Both the position numbers and the translations under genes were made by a program. Source: Xenopus tropicalis (taxonomy: Eukaryota > Chordata > Amphibia > Anura > Pipidae). Taken from it: a stretch of 64,000 nt of DNA. The first letter of the stretch is position 1, and the number at the start of each line of letters is the position of its first letter. Below are positions 53,935-64,000 of the stretch, one piece after another. The stretch spans positions 196,444,372 through 196,508,371 of the forward strand of contig NC_030677.2 of the NCBI RefSeq assembly GCF_000004195.4. Reading direction: 5' to 3'. A model generated the notes under the pieces. That model was not told the DNA's origin, ran no database searches, and saw only the letters and a program-made list of their open reading frames with translations.

Positions 53935-55440
53935 TAGCAACCAACCACCAGATATAATTTACTTACTTAAAATGCCCCACAGAGAGGATACTATTGATAC
54001 TATTGATATAGTTAGCCCAAGGCAGTACTGTTGTTGTCTGGCTATCAGTGAATAGCAACAAATCAGCAGATATCATTTACTGGTCTAAAATTGTAAAGAC
54101 CCATAGAGAGAAACTGTTGTCCTTATGTTTTGGAAATCTACCAGGAGAAGGACAAGCAAATGGTGGTCTCTATGGTTTCCGAAGCAGCAAAACACCCTTT
54201 GCCAGCATGGCAGTATTTGAAATTGGTACTTCATTTGGGTTTTGTCTGGAACTGCTAAACAATGGCCTGACAATGACATTAATGGGCACAATACATTTGT
54301 CAAACAGTAGGCATGGGTGGCTGGAGTACTGGAGGAGTGGACACACTGTACCTTAATTGAAATTGATAGCTACTGGTAAAACACTATGGATCTCCTCTTA
54401 TGTTATACTATGGTATTTAAAAGGACAAATTCACTCATAGTATTTTTTACATATTCTTGGTGGTTCTATAACATAATACCAGTTAAATGTTTGCATTTCC
54501 TTTTAGCTTAGTGGCACTGATTGGCACTGATGGTATCATCCCTGTTACAGCAACCTAAGTGTCCAAGTTACTTGACCAATTAAGTTGAATGTCAGGAAAT
54601 TGAGCGATTTTTAGCTTCCACAATGTTAGAGTATGACCACAGGCCAGAAAGAGTGACTGTCACGCCAGTTGACAGTTTTGTGGGTACATTCTGGCCAAGG
54701 TGCTCAAGGCAATGGGGTCTATTTGCCCTGTCCTAAGACTTCAATACCATCACCAATTACACATTTATAAATTCTTCTCCCCAATGGAAGGCAAACATGT
54801 CATGGCCTAAACCCAAGTGCCTGCTTTTACTTATATGTACTAGCTCCATGCGCCAGTTTGGCTGGTTGTACCTACTTTGGTGCATAAGGTACATGTCTAC
54901 TGCAAGGGAGGTCTGTACGTAACACCAGGAACCGGAGGTACAGGGTTCCCTCTGAGTGTGTGCCTACAGGCACTTAATGTTGCGCCAGTTGAATCCCATG
55001 CAATTAAAAGGCAAGTAAGTGCCACCGGGTAAAGGTTGTCTGTGTTTGATCAGGTCCATGAGAGTCAGCATCACAGAATTTAGAATCTACAGCATTAAAA
55101 AGGTTAAAGCTGCATTCATCCGCATAAACAAACTCCACGAACCATCAAATGAAAGAAATAGAGTTAGGAATCTAAAGCAAGTAAATGTCACTGGCCCTAT
55201 TCACGTTCCCCTGAAACAAGATCTACATATTTCCTTTTATTTTATTCAACAAGGTGACTCCAAAGGTTTAATACTAATCAGATTTTGAATTTTCAAGCCG
55301 ATGGGTATCTCAAGTTAGATTTTATTGTGTGATCTTATATTTTTTTACCGTTTTATTGCGACTGTAAAATTGCAACAGTTTTGGGGCTCCATTTAACAAC
55401 CCCCCACCTCATGAGATGTTAGCCACAAAGCTCTATATCC
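53935..55440. other. Gene-free stretch
   Basis: 53,940-54,120 has two similar phrases (ACCAGATATAATTTACT and AGCAGATATCATTTACT) suggesting an old duplication. No exon or recognised repeat end. Confidence 0.35.
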
Positions 55441-55942
55441 TTAAAGTGGACCTGTCACCCAGACATAAAAATCTATATAATAAAAGTCCTTTTCAAATTA
55501 AACATGAAACCCAAATTCATTTTTATATTAACACATCCAAACCCATTATAAAGGCATTTAAAAATCCCAGCTGTCAATCATATATTGCTTGCCCCGCCTC
55601 TATGCCTTAGGGCAGACAATAACTTTAGCTTTCCATTCAGCACTGCACATCCCACTTTTCCCCTCCCTCCTCCTCATCTAATTGTGTAGCCAGTGCATGG
55701 ATATGGGCATCAGGCCCCCCCATTCCGGCATAGAAACAAGAATTCGGCATGATACAAAGCTTGGCTTCATAATAACAGTGTCCACAAAATGGCCGCTGCC
55801 TGCTTACTTTGATTGAGTAATTCCACAATGGAATGAAACAAGGTTTATATTATTTATATAGAGTAAGTAACGTTTATTTTGCTCAACTAACAATATAGAA
55901 AATAATTTGGAGTTATTTCTTAGGGTGACAGGTCCCCTTTAA
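55441..55942. mobile_element. T2-like MITE with TTAA flanks, inverted copy of 17447
   Basis: TTAAAGTGGACCTGTCACCC and GGGTGACAGGTCCCCTTTAA are the ends, TTAA at both edges. The GCCCCGCCTCTATGCC and ATGGATATGGGCATC segments match the 17447 copy in reverse orientation. Confidence 0.88.
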
Positions 55943-56373
55943 TGCACTTTTCTCTGCCCCATTGGGTGGCCCCATGTACATGTTCGTCTATCTACTAGAA
56001 CATGTATATCTGGCAGCCTATCTGGATGAGAACATTTCATACATGTGACAGTACCAGGAGATAGAGGCGCAGGCAATAAAATGAGGCCCACATATCATAG
56101 GAAAAGGCAGGGATGAAGTGTTTGGGTTTGTTGCTGTCCCCTTTCATGTACATTAGCGCTATGGAACATAGTTTACTCTATTACTAAATATAGCTATAGG
56201 GAAAATGTAGATTTATGTGCTGTATATGAAACAGCTTCTGGGAAATGTTGCTCTTCACAACATGGGGTCATGATTTAGGTAGGACTGGCCTTGATACTCC
56301 ATACCCAATTACAGCAAACACAGCTCGGATGGAAAAGCTGTAGCTTTATTATTCACATGTACACTACATTAAT
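55943..56373. other. Gene-free stretch
   Basis: No exon or recognised repeat end. Confidence 0.35.
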
Positions 56374-58127
56374 GGGGCCGATTCACTAAAGTGCGATAAA
56401 ATTTATCACCATAGTATTATCGCGTGCGTTAAGTCGCCATATCGCATGTTTTGCGCGCAACCGCATGCGCTAGTTTTAACGCATGCATTAATTTCCGCGC
56501 TGAAAAGAATACGATCGCATGATTCACAAACACTTAGGCGCGCTAAATACAGTAAATGAGTTTTTGGCAATAAAATATGGACTTACAGTGTTATTTATTC
56601 AAGTCTGTGTCTTTTTACTCAATTTTACTAAAGTCTTGGCATGTATGGAATTTCGCTACTAATATACAGTACTATAGCGGTAAATATTTAGTCGCCAAAA
56701 TATACAGTACAATAGTGATAAATATTTAGTCGCGATATTATACAGTACTATAGCGGTAAATATTTAGTCGCCAAAATATACTGTACTGTAGCGGTAAATA
56801 TTTAGTCGCACAAAATACATTACTAGGTATAATAATTATAGAAAAGTACAGTAAATGATTTTTTGCAATAAAATATGGACTTTGCAGTGCTACTTATTCA
56901 AGTTTGTGTTTCCCCTAGAGTGACGCAGCCGCCAGTTTGCAGGGAAATGGTCATTTTTAATACAGTAATTTTACGAAAGTATTGGCATGTATGGCTAACA
57001 TGGTGTGCGTTCATTTGCGCGACTATTTATATGCGGCTACAAGTGATGAAATGTTTCGCCAGGCATGGTTTCACAGCGAATTATTGGGCATGCGGCGAAT
57101 TTTTCCGCAGCAAATTTTTTCATGCGTTTCGCAAAACAATCCGCCAATGGCAAAACGCATAAAAAAATTCGCCACGCGAAAATTCCCCACACGTCCAAAA
57201 ATTGACACAGGCTTCAAAAAATAATAGTCGCAGATAACAATTTTTTTGCCCGCACAACATTTTTGCCGTTTCGTGGATCTTTCGAAAGATTTGCTAATTT
57301 TTCACTAAAGAAACCAGAACACATTTGCTCATCACTAGTGGCTACTATTTATAAGCATCTACTATTTATATGCTACCATTTATATGCTACCATTTATATG
57401 CTACTATTTATATACTACTATTTATATGCTACTATTTATATGTGGCTAATATTTATATACACTATTTATATGCGGCGACATTTTTTTATACACTATTTCT
57501 AAGCTACTTTTTATATCCGGCGACTAAACGAGAGCATTATTTAGCGCATGTACCGGCAAATACCGCATTGAAATAGTCATCGCGAGTTAAATAACGCATG
57601 CAATATCGTAAAATAGCGCAGGTATGCTTATAGTGAATCATGCGAAAAGTCGCGAAAATTAAGATGCGATAAAATTTTTACCGCTCGCTATAAATAGCCC
57701 ATTTTGCTGAATAGTAAAACTTGCGTTAATTAGTACGTAGCGTATTTTCTGCCGAGTGTGATAACTCTAGCACTTCTTTTTTTTTCTTACTTATATTTTT
57801 ATTGGTTTTTGGGGGGGTTTTTTGCAAATAAACATTTATACAGCACCTCTCTAGCACTCTCTGCTCTCCCAGGGCAAAATGTCGCCAGTTTTATGCTGCC
57901 GATTGTTGCGTGCGTAATGTCGCGACAATTAGCGCATGCGGTAAATAGTGTGCATGCGAAAAATACCACGCACGCTATTTATCGCGACAAAAATATCGCA
58001 TGAAATACCGCACATAAAATAGCGCAAGTATGCTTATAGTGAATCATGCAAAAAGTTGTGAAAATTAAGACGCGATAAAATTTTTACCACACGCTATAAA
58101 TAGCGCGCATTTTATCTCACTTTAGTC
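56374..58127. mobile_element. Large GGGGCCGATTCACTAAAG element (family G), Harbinger-like, with nested MITE
   Basis: GGGGCCGATTCACTAAAGTG and CACTTTAGTCAATCGGCCCC are inverted ends, flanked by AAT at 56371-56373 and 58128-58130. The subterminal parts also pair (GCGATAAAATTT, TATAGTGAATCATGC). 56660-56815 has four ~37-bp units with GCGGTAAATATTTAGTCGCC. 57041-57337 is a family A insertion; 57346-57500 is a TGCTACTATTTATA array. No transposase. Confidence 0.78.
57041..57337. mobile_element. Family A MITE nested in family G
   Basis: AAGTGATGAAATGTTTCGCC to CATTTGCTCATCACTA, flanked by GCGGCTAC (57033-57040) and GTGGCTAC (57338-57345), 7/8 match. It is younger than its host. Confidence 0.8.
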
Positions 58128-58130
58128 AAT

Positions 58131-58664
58131 CGGCCCCAATATGTTATCCTGACTAAAAACAGTTAACATAGTTTTCAACTCCTTTAACCTAAACTCAATA
58201 TCAAGCCTGAGACTAACTATGCTAAAAGCTGCAACATGCCAATTCCATAACTCCTCACCTAGGGCAGGTGGGGGGGATGCTGCTTGGCCCCTTGCTGTTC
58301 CCAAAGGCAAAAGGATCCTGCACTTCCTTTGTACATTATTTAAAGCCTAAGCCCTTCCCCTTCCTATTCTCCTTCCCACAACTACAAATTCATAATGGCC
58401 ATCTCACTATCCAACCTCTTGGCCATATATGTCCCCCAGTCATGCTCCTTATGCTGTGCCAGTCCCAGGCTTGCTACACAGGCCACAGTTCTGGCAAAAT
58501 CTCTGTCTGCTTAGCCTACAATTCAGCCAATTCATTACACTTCCATCAGTGGTACAAGAAACCGAATCACTGTTCTTTGGGCCCAGTTGTGTATGGCTCA
58601 TAAGTATTCCCCTGGCTGCCCCAGCCCTTTGATAACCTCCAACATTCATGATTTGGGGAGTTGT
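58131..58664. other. Gene-free stretch
   Basis: No exon or recognised repeat end. Confidence 0.35.
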
Positions 58665-58945
58665 TCAAGGAGATGACTGAAAGCCCTACTGGGGAGGTGG
58701 AGATGACTTGAGCCCTACTGGGGAGGTGGAGATGACTGAAAGCCCTACTGGGGAGGTGGAGATGACTGAAAGCCCTACTGGGAAGGTAGCCCTACTGGGG
58801 AGGTGGAGATGACTGAAAGCCCTACTGGGGAGGTGGAGATGACTGAAAGCCCTACTGGGGAGGTGGAGATGACTGAAAGCCCTACTGGGGAGGTAGCCCT
58901 ACTGGGGAGGTGGAGATGACTGAAAGCCCTACTGGGGAGGTGGAA
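58665..58945. repeat. Minisatellite, 30-bp units with shorter variants
   Basis: Unit AGCCCTACTGGGGAGGTGGA followed by GATGACTGAA, about nine times, with a shortened form (AGCCCTACTGGGGAGGT) inserted at two points, giving a small higher-order pattern. Confidence 0.93.
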
Positions 58946-59175
58946 GGTCTACTTCTCTACATTCATCTCTCAAGCATAACTGTCATTTAGAAAAGGAATG
59001 TGATGTTATAAACAAACTAGTAAGGGCATAAGAAAGTTAACCATTGGGGTAAAGTTTAACTTGTCTTCTTATGATGGTTTTTATTTACAGAAATGCAGTT
59101 CTCACATTTACCCACCTTCATTACAAGAAACTGAGGGTAAATCATGCTTGCACGTGAAAGCAGCCAACCTTGTGT

Positions 59176-59915
59176 GCACCTAATGAGCTTGTGGGGCCTT
59201 AGCCCTCAAGCGAGCAGGGACAGTTTGCTTGTATGAACTTGTGTGACCTTAGACCTCAAGTGAGTAGGGGCAGTTTGCTTGTATGAGCTTGTGGAACCTT
59301 AGAACTCAAGCCAGTAGGGGCAGTTTGCGTTTATGAGCTTGTGGGACCTTAGACCTCAAGCCAATAGGGCAGTTTGCTTGTATGAGCTGGTGGAACCTTA
59401 GAACTCAAGCCAGTAGGGCAGTTTGCTTGTATGAGCTGGTGGGACCTTAGACCTCAACTCAGTAGGGGCAGTTTGCTTGTATGAGCTGGTGGGACCTTAG
59501 AACTCAAGCCAGTAGGGCAGTTTGCTTGTATGAGCTCGTGGGACCTTAGACCTCAACTCAGTAGGGGCAGTTTGCTTGTATGAGCTGGTGGGACCTTAGA
59601 ACTCAAGCCAGTAGGGCAGTTTTCTTGTATGAGCTCGTGGGACCTTAGAACTCAAGCCAGTAGGGCAGTTTGCTTGTATGAGCTCGTGGGACCTTAGACC
59701 TCAAGTCAGTAGGGGCAGTTTGCTTGTACGAGCTTATGGGGCCTTAGACCCCAAGTCAGTAGGGGCAGTTTGCTTGTACGAGCTTATGGGGCCTTAGACC
59801 CCAAGTCAGTAGGGGCAGTTTGCTTATATGAGCTTATGAGACCTTATAGATAAAGCCAGTAGGGGTAATTTGCTTTTGTGAGCTTGTGGGACCTTAGACC
59901 TCAAGCCAGTATGGT
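59176..59915. repeat. Minisatellite, about 14 units of ~50 bp
   Basis: GGGACCTTAGACCTCAAGCC, AGTAGGGGCAGTTTGCTTGT, ATGAGCT repeat with 49 to 51 bp spacing. Alternation of ACCTCAA/GAACTCAA and GGGGCAG/GGGCAG variants suggests expansion of a two-unit block in the middle. Confidence 0.93.
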
Positions 59916-61252
59916 TTAGATTTAGATGCTGTGTATAGGTGTTCTATATGTAATAGTGGTCAACTGCCCAGTAGAACAGTCAGAACACTTTTGCCTCTTT
60001 AAATGCAAGCCTATGGCTGTGAGTGGTCTGTGCCCCTGCCTGCCCTCACATCCGATGTTATATGTGAGCAATCAGACCGTCCGCACCAGGTTTAAAGAGG
60101 ATTTATCTTCTAGTCACATTATTGTTATATTCATGCAGAGTCAGGTCTTTGCATGGCCGCCATGGCAGATCATCAATAATCAAAAAAAGCGCCTTGGGTC
60201 CTATGTTGTTATGCCAGAGGATACAATTAGATTTCCGAGCAGTGGGACCTGAAACTTTACCCAGTAGAAAAAAAATAAAACAAGAATTTGTGAATTGATA
60301 TAAATTCCTCATTTGCCTGAATGGTGAAATTTCCATGGAACCCAGAGTGACAGTGAGGCAAAAGTGATTAGAGATGATTGGCATTTAATTGCCTGCAGAG
60401 ACTGTTTGGCACTGAGTTGCTCGCTGGAGATATTGTTATATTTCTGCTTAATCACCAGAGCTTCATTATATTGCGCGCAGTCTAACGGAGGCTGTTATCC
60501 AAATTCCTTTTCCTGTGTTCCTTTTAAGCCTCAGATTCTTCAACGAGACATGTTTTTTTAAGGATCCCTGCCAACGAGCCACTTCGAGGAGGAATACAAA
60601 TGAATTCTGGGGACACATTCACCAAGCGATGACATACTGTTTCACTGCACTCAATTGATAAAAAAAAAAAAGTGAAATGGATTGTGAGTAATTACAGGCC
60701 GCGCTGGTTTATTGCTTCCTGGAAAGGCACCCGCAGGGCTTTTGCTTATGTCACCCTTGGTGGGGTTTTTTTGGAAGAAATCTGATTTGAATGAGAGGGC
60801 TGAAACCAATAAATCAATGGGCTGTTACATTTTTTATAAGAAATGTTCTTAAATAATTAAACTGAGGTTAAATGAGAAATGTTTTATTGAAGGTGCCGTA
60901 CCTGTCAGTCTTGTAGGGAGATGAGTGCCCCCGTCAGGGAGGCTGAGGATGGATGCAACCAAGGCGTGCACCAAGGATCATTTATAACCGCGAGTGCATA
61001 TTTGAAGGCATTATACTGTACTATGGGTTTTTTACCCAGAATTCTACTTTTTCTCATAATTCCAGCATGGTTGCAACTTTCAAAGTCGGGGTTAAGCCAT
61101 AATGAATCAGCACACAGTCATATTGGTGCAAGTCCACTGCGCCTATAGGACTTGGAGATGCCAGCACCTTTGCAGCGGTGGTAGATTTAGGGATCCCCTG
61201 GGTCTATAGGTGCTTTTATAGAATCCCAGGTGAAACACTTTCTTTGACGTTA
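59916..61252. other. Gene-free stretch with a candidate conserved block
   Basis: 60350-60760 is unique, with GGCATTTAATTGCCTG, GAGTAATTACAGG and other AT-rich words typical of vertebrate conserved noncoding DNA. No exon is supported. Confidence 0.35.
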
Positions 61253-61260
61253 TTGACTAT

Positions 61261-61765
61261 TAGTGATTTCGCGAAAAATTCGCGAAATGCAGAAAATGTT
61301 GTGCGGCAAAAAAAATTGTCGCCCGCAACTATTCTTTTGTCGCCCGTGGCTATTCTTTTGTTGCCCACAGCTATTATTTCGTCACGCGGCTATTATTTCG
61401 ACGCACGGCTATTCTTTTGTCGCCTGCGGCTATTCTTTTGTCGCACGGCTATTCTTTTGTTGCACGGCTATTCTTTTGCCGCCCGCAGCTATTATTTCAT
61501 CGCACGGCTATTATTTTGTCACCCGCGGCTATTATTTTGTCGCATGGCTATTCTTTTGTCACACGGCTATTCTTTTGTCGCCTGCGGCTATTATTTCGCC
61601 GCGCGGTTATTCTTTTGACGCCCGCGACTATTCTTTTTTGAGGCCGGCGACAATTTTTGGACGTGCGGCAAATTTTTTCATCCGTTTCGCAAAACAATCC
61701 GCCAATGGCGAAACGCTGAAATTCACTGCAAATCCATGCCTGGCGAAACATTTTGCCCATCAGTA
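61261..61765. mobile_element. Family A MITE with internal minisatellite, perfect 8-bp duplication
   Basis: TAGTGATTTCGCGAAAAATT to GCGAAACATTTTGCCCATCAGTA, flanked by TTGACTAT at 61253-61260 and 61766-61773. About 15 diverged units of GCGGCTATTCTTTTGTCGC fill 61310-61635, the reverse orientation of the arrays at 5393 and 23922. Confidence 0.9.
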
Positions 61766-62017
61766 TTGACTATATATTTTCGAAGCAGCTTATAATTATG
61801 GCTCTTTGTATAGTACAAGCACTATTAATCTGATATTTTAATGTGTACCCTGCACAGACTGCACACTTATAGTGCCTACACTTACCTTCTCCTACAGCCC
61901 TATTCATTTTTATCCTAAATACAGTCCATTTGTTTGTAATAGGTGGTAATCTTCTCTGAAAATAGGTGGTAACCGTCTCTCAATAATGAGACAGCAGGTA
62001 GCTTTTTGGACAGTCCA

Positions 62018-62142
62018 AGGGGCACATTTACTAACCCACGAACGGGCCGAATGCGTCCGATTGCGTTTTTTTCGTAATGATCGGTATTTTGCGATTTTTT
62101 TCGGAAATTATCGCGACTTTTTCGTTACCAATACGATTTGCA
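62018..62142. mobile_element. Family B MITE, left half only
   Basis: GGGGCACATTTACTAACCCA, GCGTCCGATTGCGTTTTTTT and TATCGCGACTTTTTCGTTAC match the left half of the 2139 copy; then unrelated sequence begins. Confidence 0.7.
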
Positions 62143-63630
62143 AGTCTAAGGCCATTCATTGGCCAGCTGGCCATGATTAGAGCTGTCACTTCTCCCTCTG
62201 AAAAGAAAAAAGAAAATGTTTTGGTTGAAACATCAGCTAGACTATGTAAATCATCAAAGTTATTTTTCAATAGCATCTTTCAAAAGGTCTACTTTGGTTA
62301 GTAACCCTTCAGAGTTGTGGTCAGGATAAGCTTATAACCCTTGCTGGAGAGCAGCTGGCAAGCTCTCATCTTTCATTCACTTTTATATGTGTGCCTGGCT
62401 ATCCAATATCCCTTTAGCAGTCCTATAGGTCAGATAGGGTCAGCCAATCAGGGCTGACTCTGCCCAATTTAAACCCAGCTCCCACCTCACCTTCTTTGCC
62501 TAAGCCTATTTTGCATAGTTCATTCTCCCTTTTCTCATACTCCTGTTCCTGCTCTTCTCCTAGTTCTGTTCCTTTTCTATTCCTGTCTAGTCCTTAGTCC
62601 GGTCCTGTTCCTGCTCAGTCCGTTTCACCCGCTCCTTCCCAAACCTGTCTACCTTGTTCCTGATCGTCAGCCTTTCCTTTACCGTACCTTGGTCACAATA
62701 ATTAGTCTTGACCTGATGGACTCTCCACCCATCCCTCACACTTGCATTCGGAGAGCAGATGCAGCAATTCTAGGCAAATGTTTTGCCAATTTCAGTAGTA
62801 ATCTCCACATCTTTCATAAACCACAAATACAGAACACATTCTCTATCTTGCTCTGGGCATAGCGTACTGGCCAGCAAGTGCCTCTATGCAATATAAGAGC
62901 ACCTTGCTCTACCTAATGCTGTCCATACACATAGGTCCAGCCCTTGACCGCCAGTAGGTATATCATATTTCTACTAAACGCAGTTACAGTTATAGTTTCA
63001 TTAATGCGTGCACCAGAAGGCTCTGTATCTGGGAAACCCAAATAAATGAAGGTGGCAATGGCTTACATTCCCTAAACTAGGATCACTAGAATGTTTGGGG
63101 TAGTAGACACTACTACTCTCAAGGCTGCCAAATGAATACCTCCCTTTTACATTATGCCATCAAGCTACTTGACATTCATTGGCAGATATTTATTTTCAAC
63201 TTTTGCCATGGCACATTGACGATGAATGTCACTTGCAGGTTGATAATCATTCTGTGCAGCTTTTTACATCTGCTTGAAGGGTAAGCATGGATTATCATAG
63301 ATTTCCTTTTTCAGATGTCAAGGTTACATGGCCTAGCCAAGGGCTCATTACTACAATTTTTACAGGGCTTTATGACAGAAATCAGATTTTACACTATTAT
63401 TATACTTTAAGATGAGCTGAGTAGGTTTTAAATCATCACTATCAATTGATTTGCTTGTTTCCTGCAGGCACTGATTGCTGAGGTTTATGGGAAAGCAGGT
63501 ACCACTTTATCTCCTGCTTAGACCTAAAGTTTGTTAGTTATTCATAGTAAAAAGGTTAATTTGCTTATTGCTGCACTATTCAGGCCCCCAGTTTGACAGT
63601 CCTGATCTAGAGGACCTAGAGATATCCTAA
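62143..63630. other. Gene-free stretch with a pyrimidine-rich block
   Basis: 62480-62720 is C/T-rich with repeated CTGTTCCTG and CTAGTCC words on the + strand, reminiscent of a retroelement leader or promoter, but no ends or coding parts are seen. Confidence 0.35.
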
Positions 63631-64000
63631 TACAGGTATGGGATCCCTTATCCGGAAACCCATTATCCAGAAAGCTCCGAATTACAGAAAGCCTGTCTCC
63701 CATAGACTCCATTTTAATCAAATAATTCAGATTTTTAAAACAGATTTGCTTTTTCTCTGTAATAATAAAACAGTGCCTGTACTTGATCCCAACTAAGATA
63801 TAATTACCCCTTATTGGGGGCAGAACAGCCCTATTGGGTTTATTTCATGGTTAAATGATTCCCTTTTCTCTGTAATAATAAAACAGTACCTGTACTTGAT
63901 CCCAACTAAGATATAATTACCCGTTATTGGGGGCAGAACAGCCCTATTGGGTTTATTTCATGGTTAAATGATTCCATTTTCTCTGTAATAATAAAACAGT
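63631..64000. mobile_element. Family D element, runs off the right edge
   Basis: TACAGGTATGGGATCCCTTA with GAAACCCATTATCCAGAAAG is the best-kept family D end here. Two 113-bp units in the same orientation as 34497 follow before the window ends. Confidence 0.88.

Noticed and set aside
61178..61769. 146- and 168-residue + strand frames
   Set aside because: Same array type in reverse orientation, inside the family A copy at 61261.
62480..62720. LTR or promoter of a retroelement
   Set aside because: Pyrimidine-rich only; no paired repeat, primer-binding site or coding region was found.

Overview
This is vertebrate nuclear DNA, almost certainly from a clawed frog (Xenopus). The case rests on spliced exons with GT/AG boundaries and on a dense mix of frog-type non-autonomous DNA transposons: TTAA-flanked T2-like elements, hAT-like and Harbinger-like palindromic MITEs, and the 'TACAGGTATGGGATCC' element with an internal 113-bp tandem repeat. 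I cannot decide between X. laevis and X. tropicalis. There is no sign of a prokaryotic or viral genome.

One confident gene lies at the left edge on the + strand. Positions 120-4513 hold the last six exons of an AGC-family serine/threonine kinase, encoding 216 residues from the start of the catalytic loop to the C-tail. It resembles protein kinase N (PKN). All splice phases join cleanly and there is no internal stop. The DFG motif reads DFS and the activation loop is divergent, so this looks like a fast-evolving, probably lineage-specific paralogue. A weaker candidate terminal exon (membrane-like peptide, 6276-6439, with a downstream ATTAAA) follows.

The remaining ~57 kb has no gene I can support. 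It is a layered repeat landscape. Many insertions carry visible target-site duplications: 8 bp for hAT-like elements (7366-8200, 13209-13345, 41989-42299, 4676-5159 and at least seven copies of the TAGTGATGAGC family), TTAA for T2-like elements (17447-17960, 45925-46430, 53427-53934, 55441-55942) and 3 bp for Harbinger-like elements (2139-2540, 3216-3701, 22946-23350, 30357-30843, 56374-58127). There are remnants of two LINEs: a CR1/L2-superfamily fragment at about 14711-15650 (+) and an L2-like fragment at about 45395-46735 (-) split by a TTAA element. Several insertions are nested and can be ordered in time.

Tandem arrays are also prominent: 28 equal units of 26 bp with CACGTG cores (10533-11260), 25-bp units (44903-45186), 30-bp and ~50-bp arrays side by side (58665-59915), four ~236-bp units (25005-25935), about 13 units of 113 bp (34497-35957) and a GATA microsatellite (32003-32860). 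A few non-repetitive AT-rich blocks (near 20.7, 34.1, 44.5 and 60.4 kb) could be conserved regulatory sequence, but that needs cross-species alignment.
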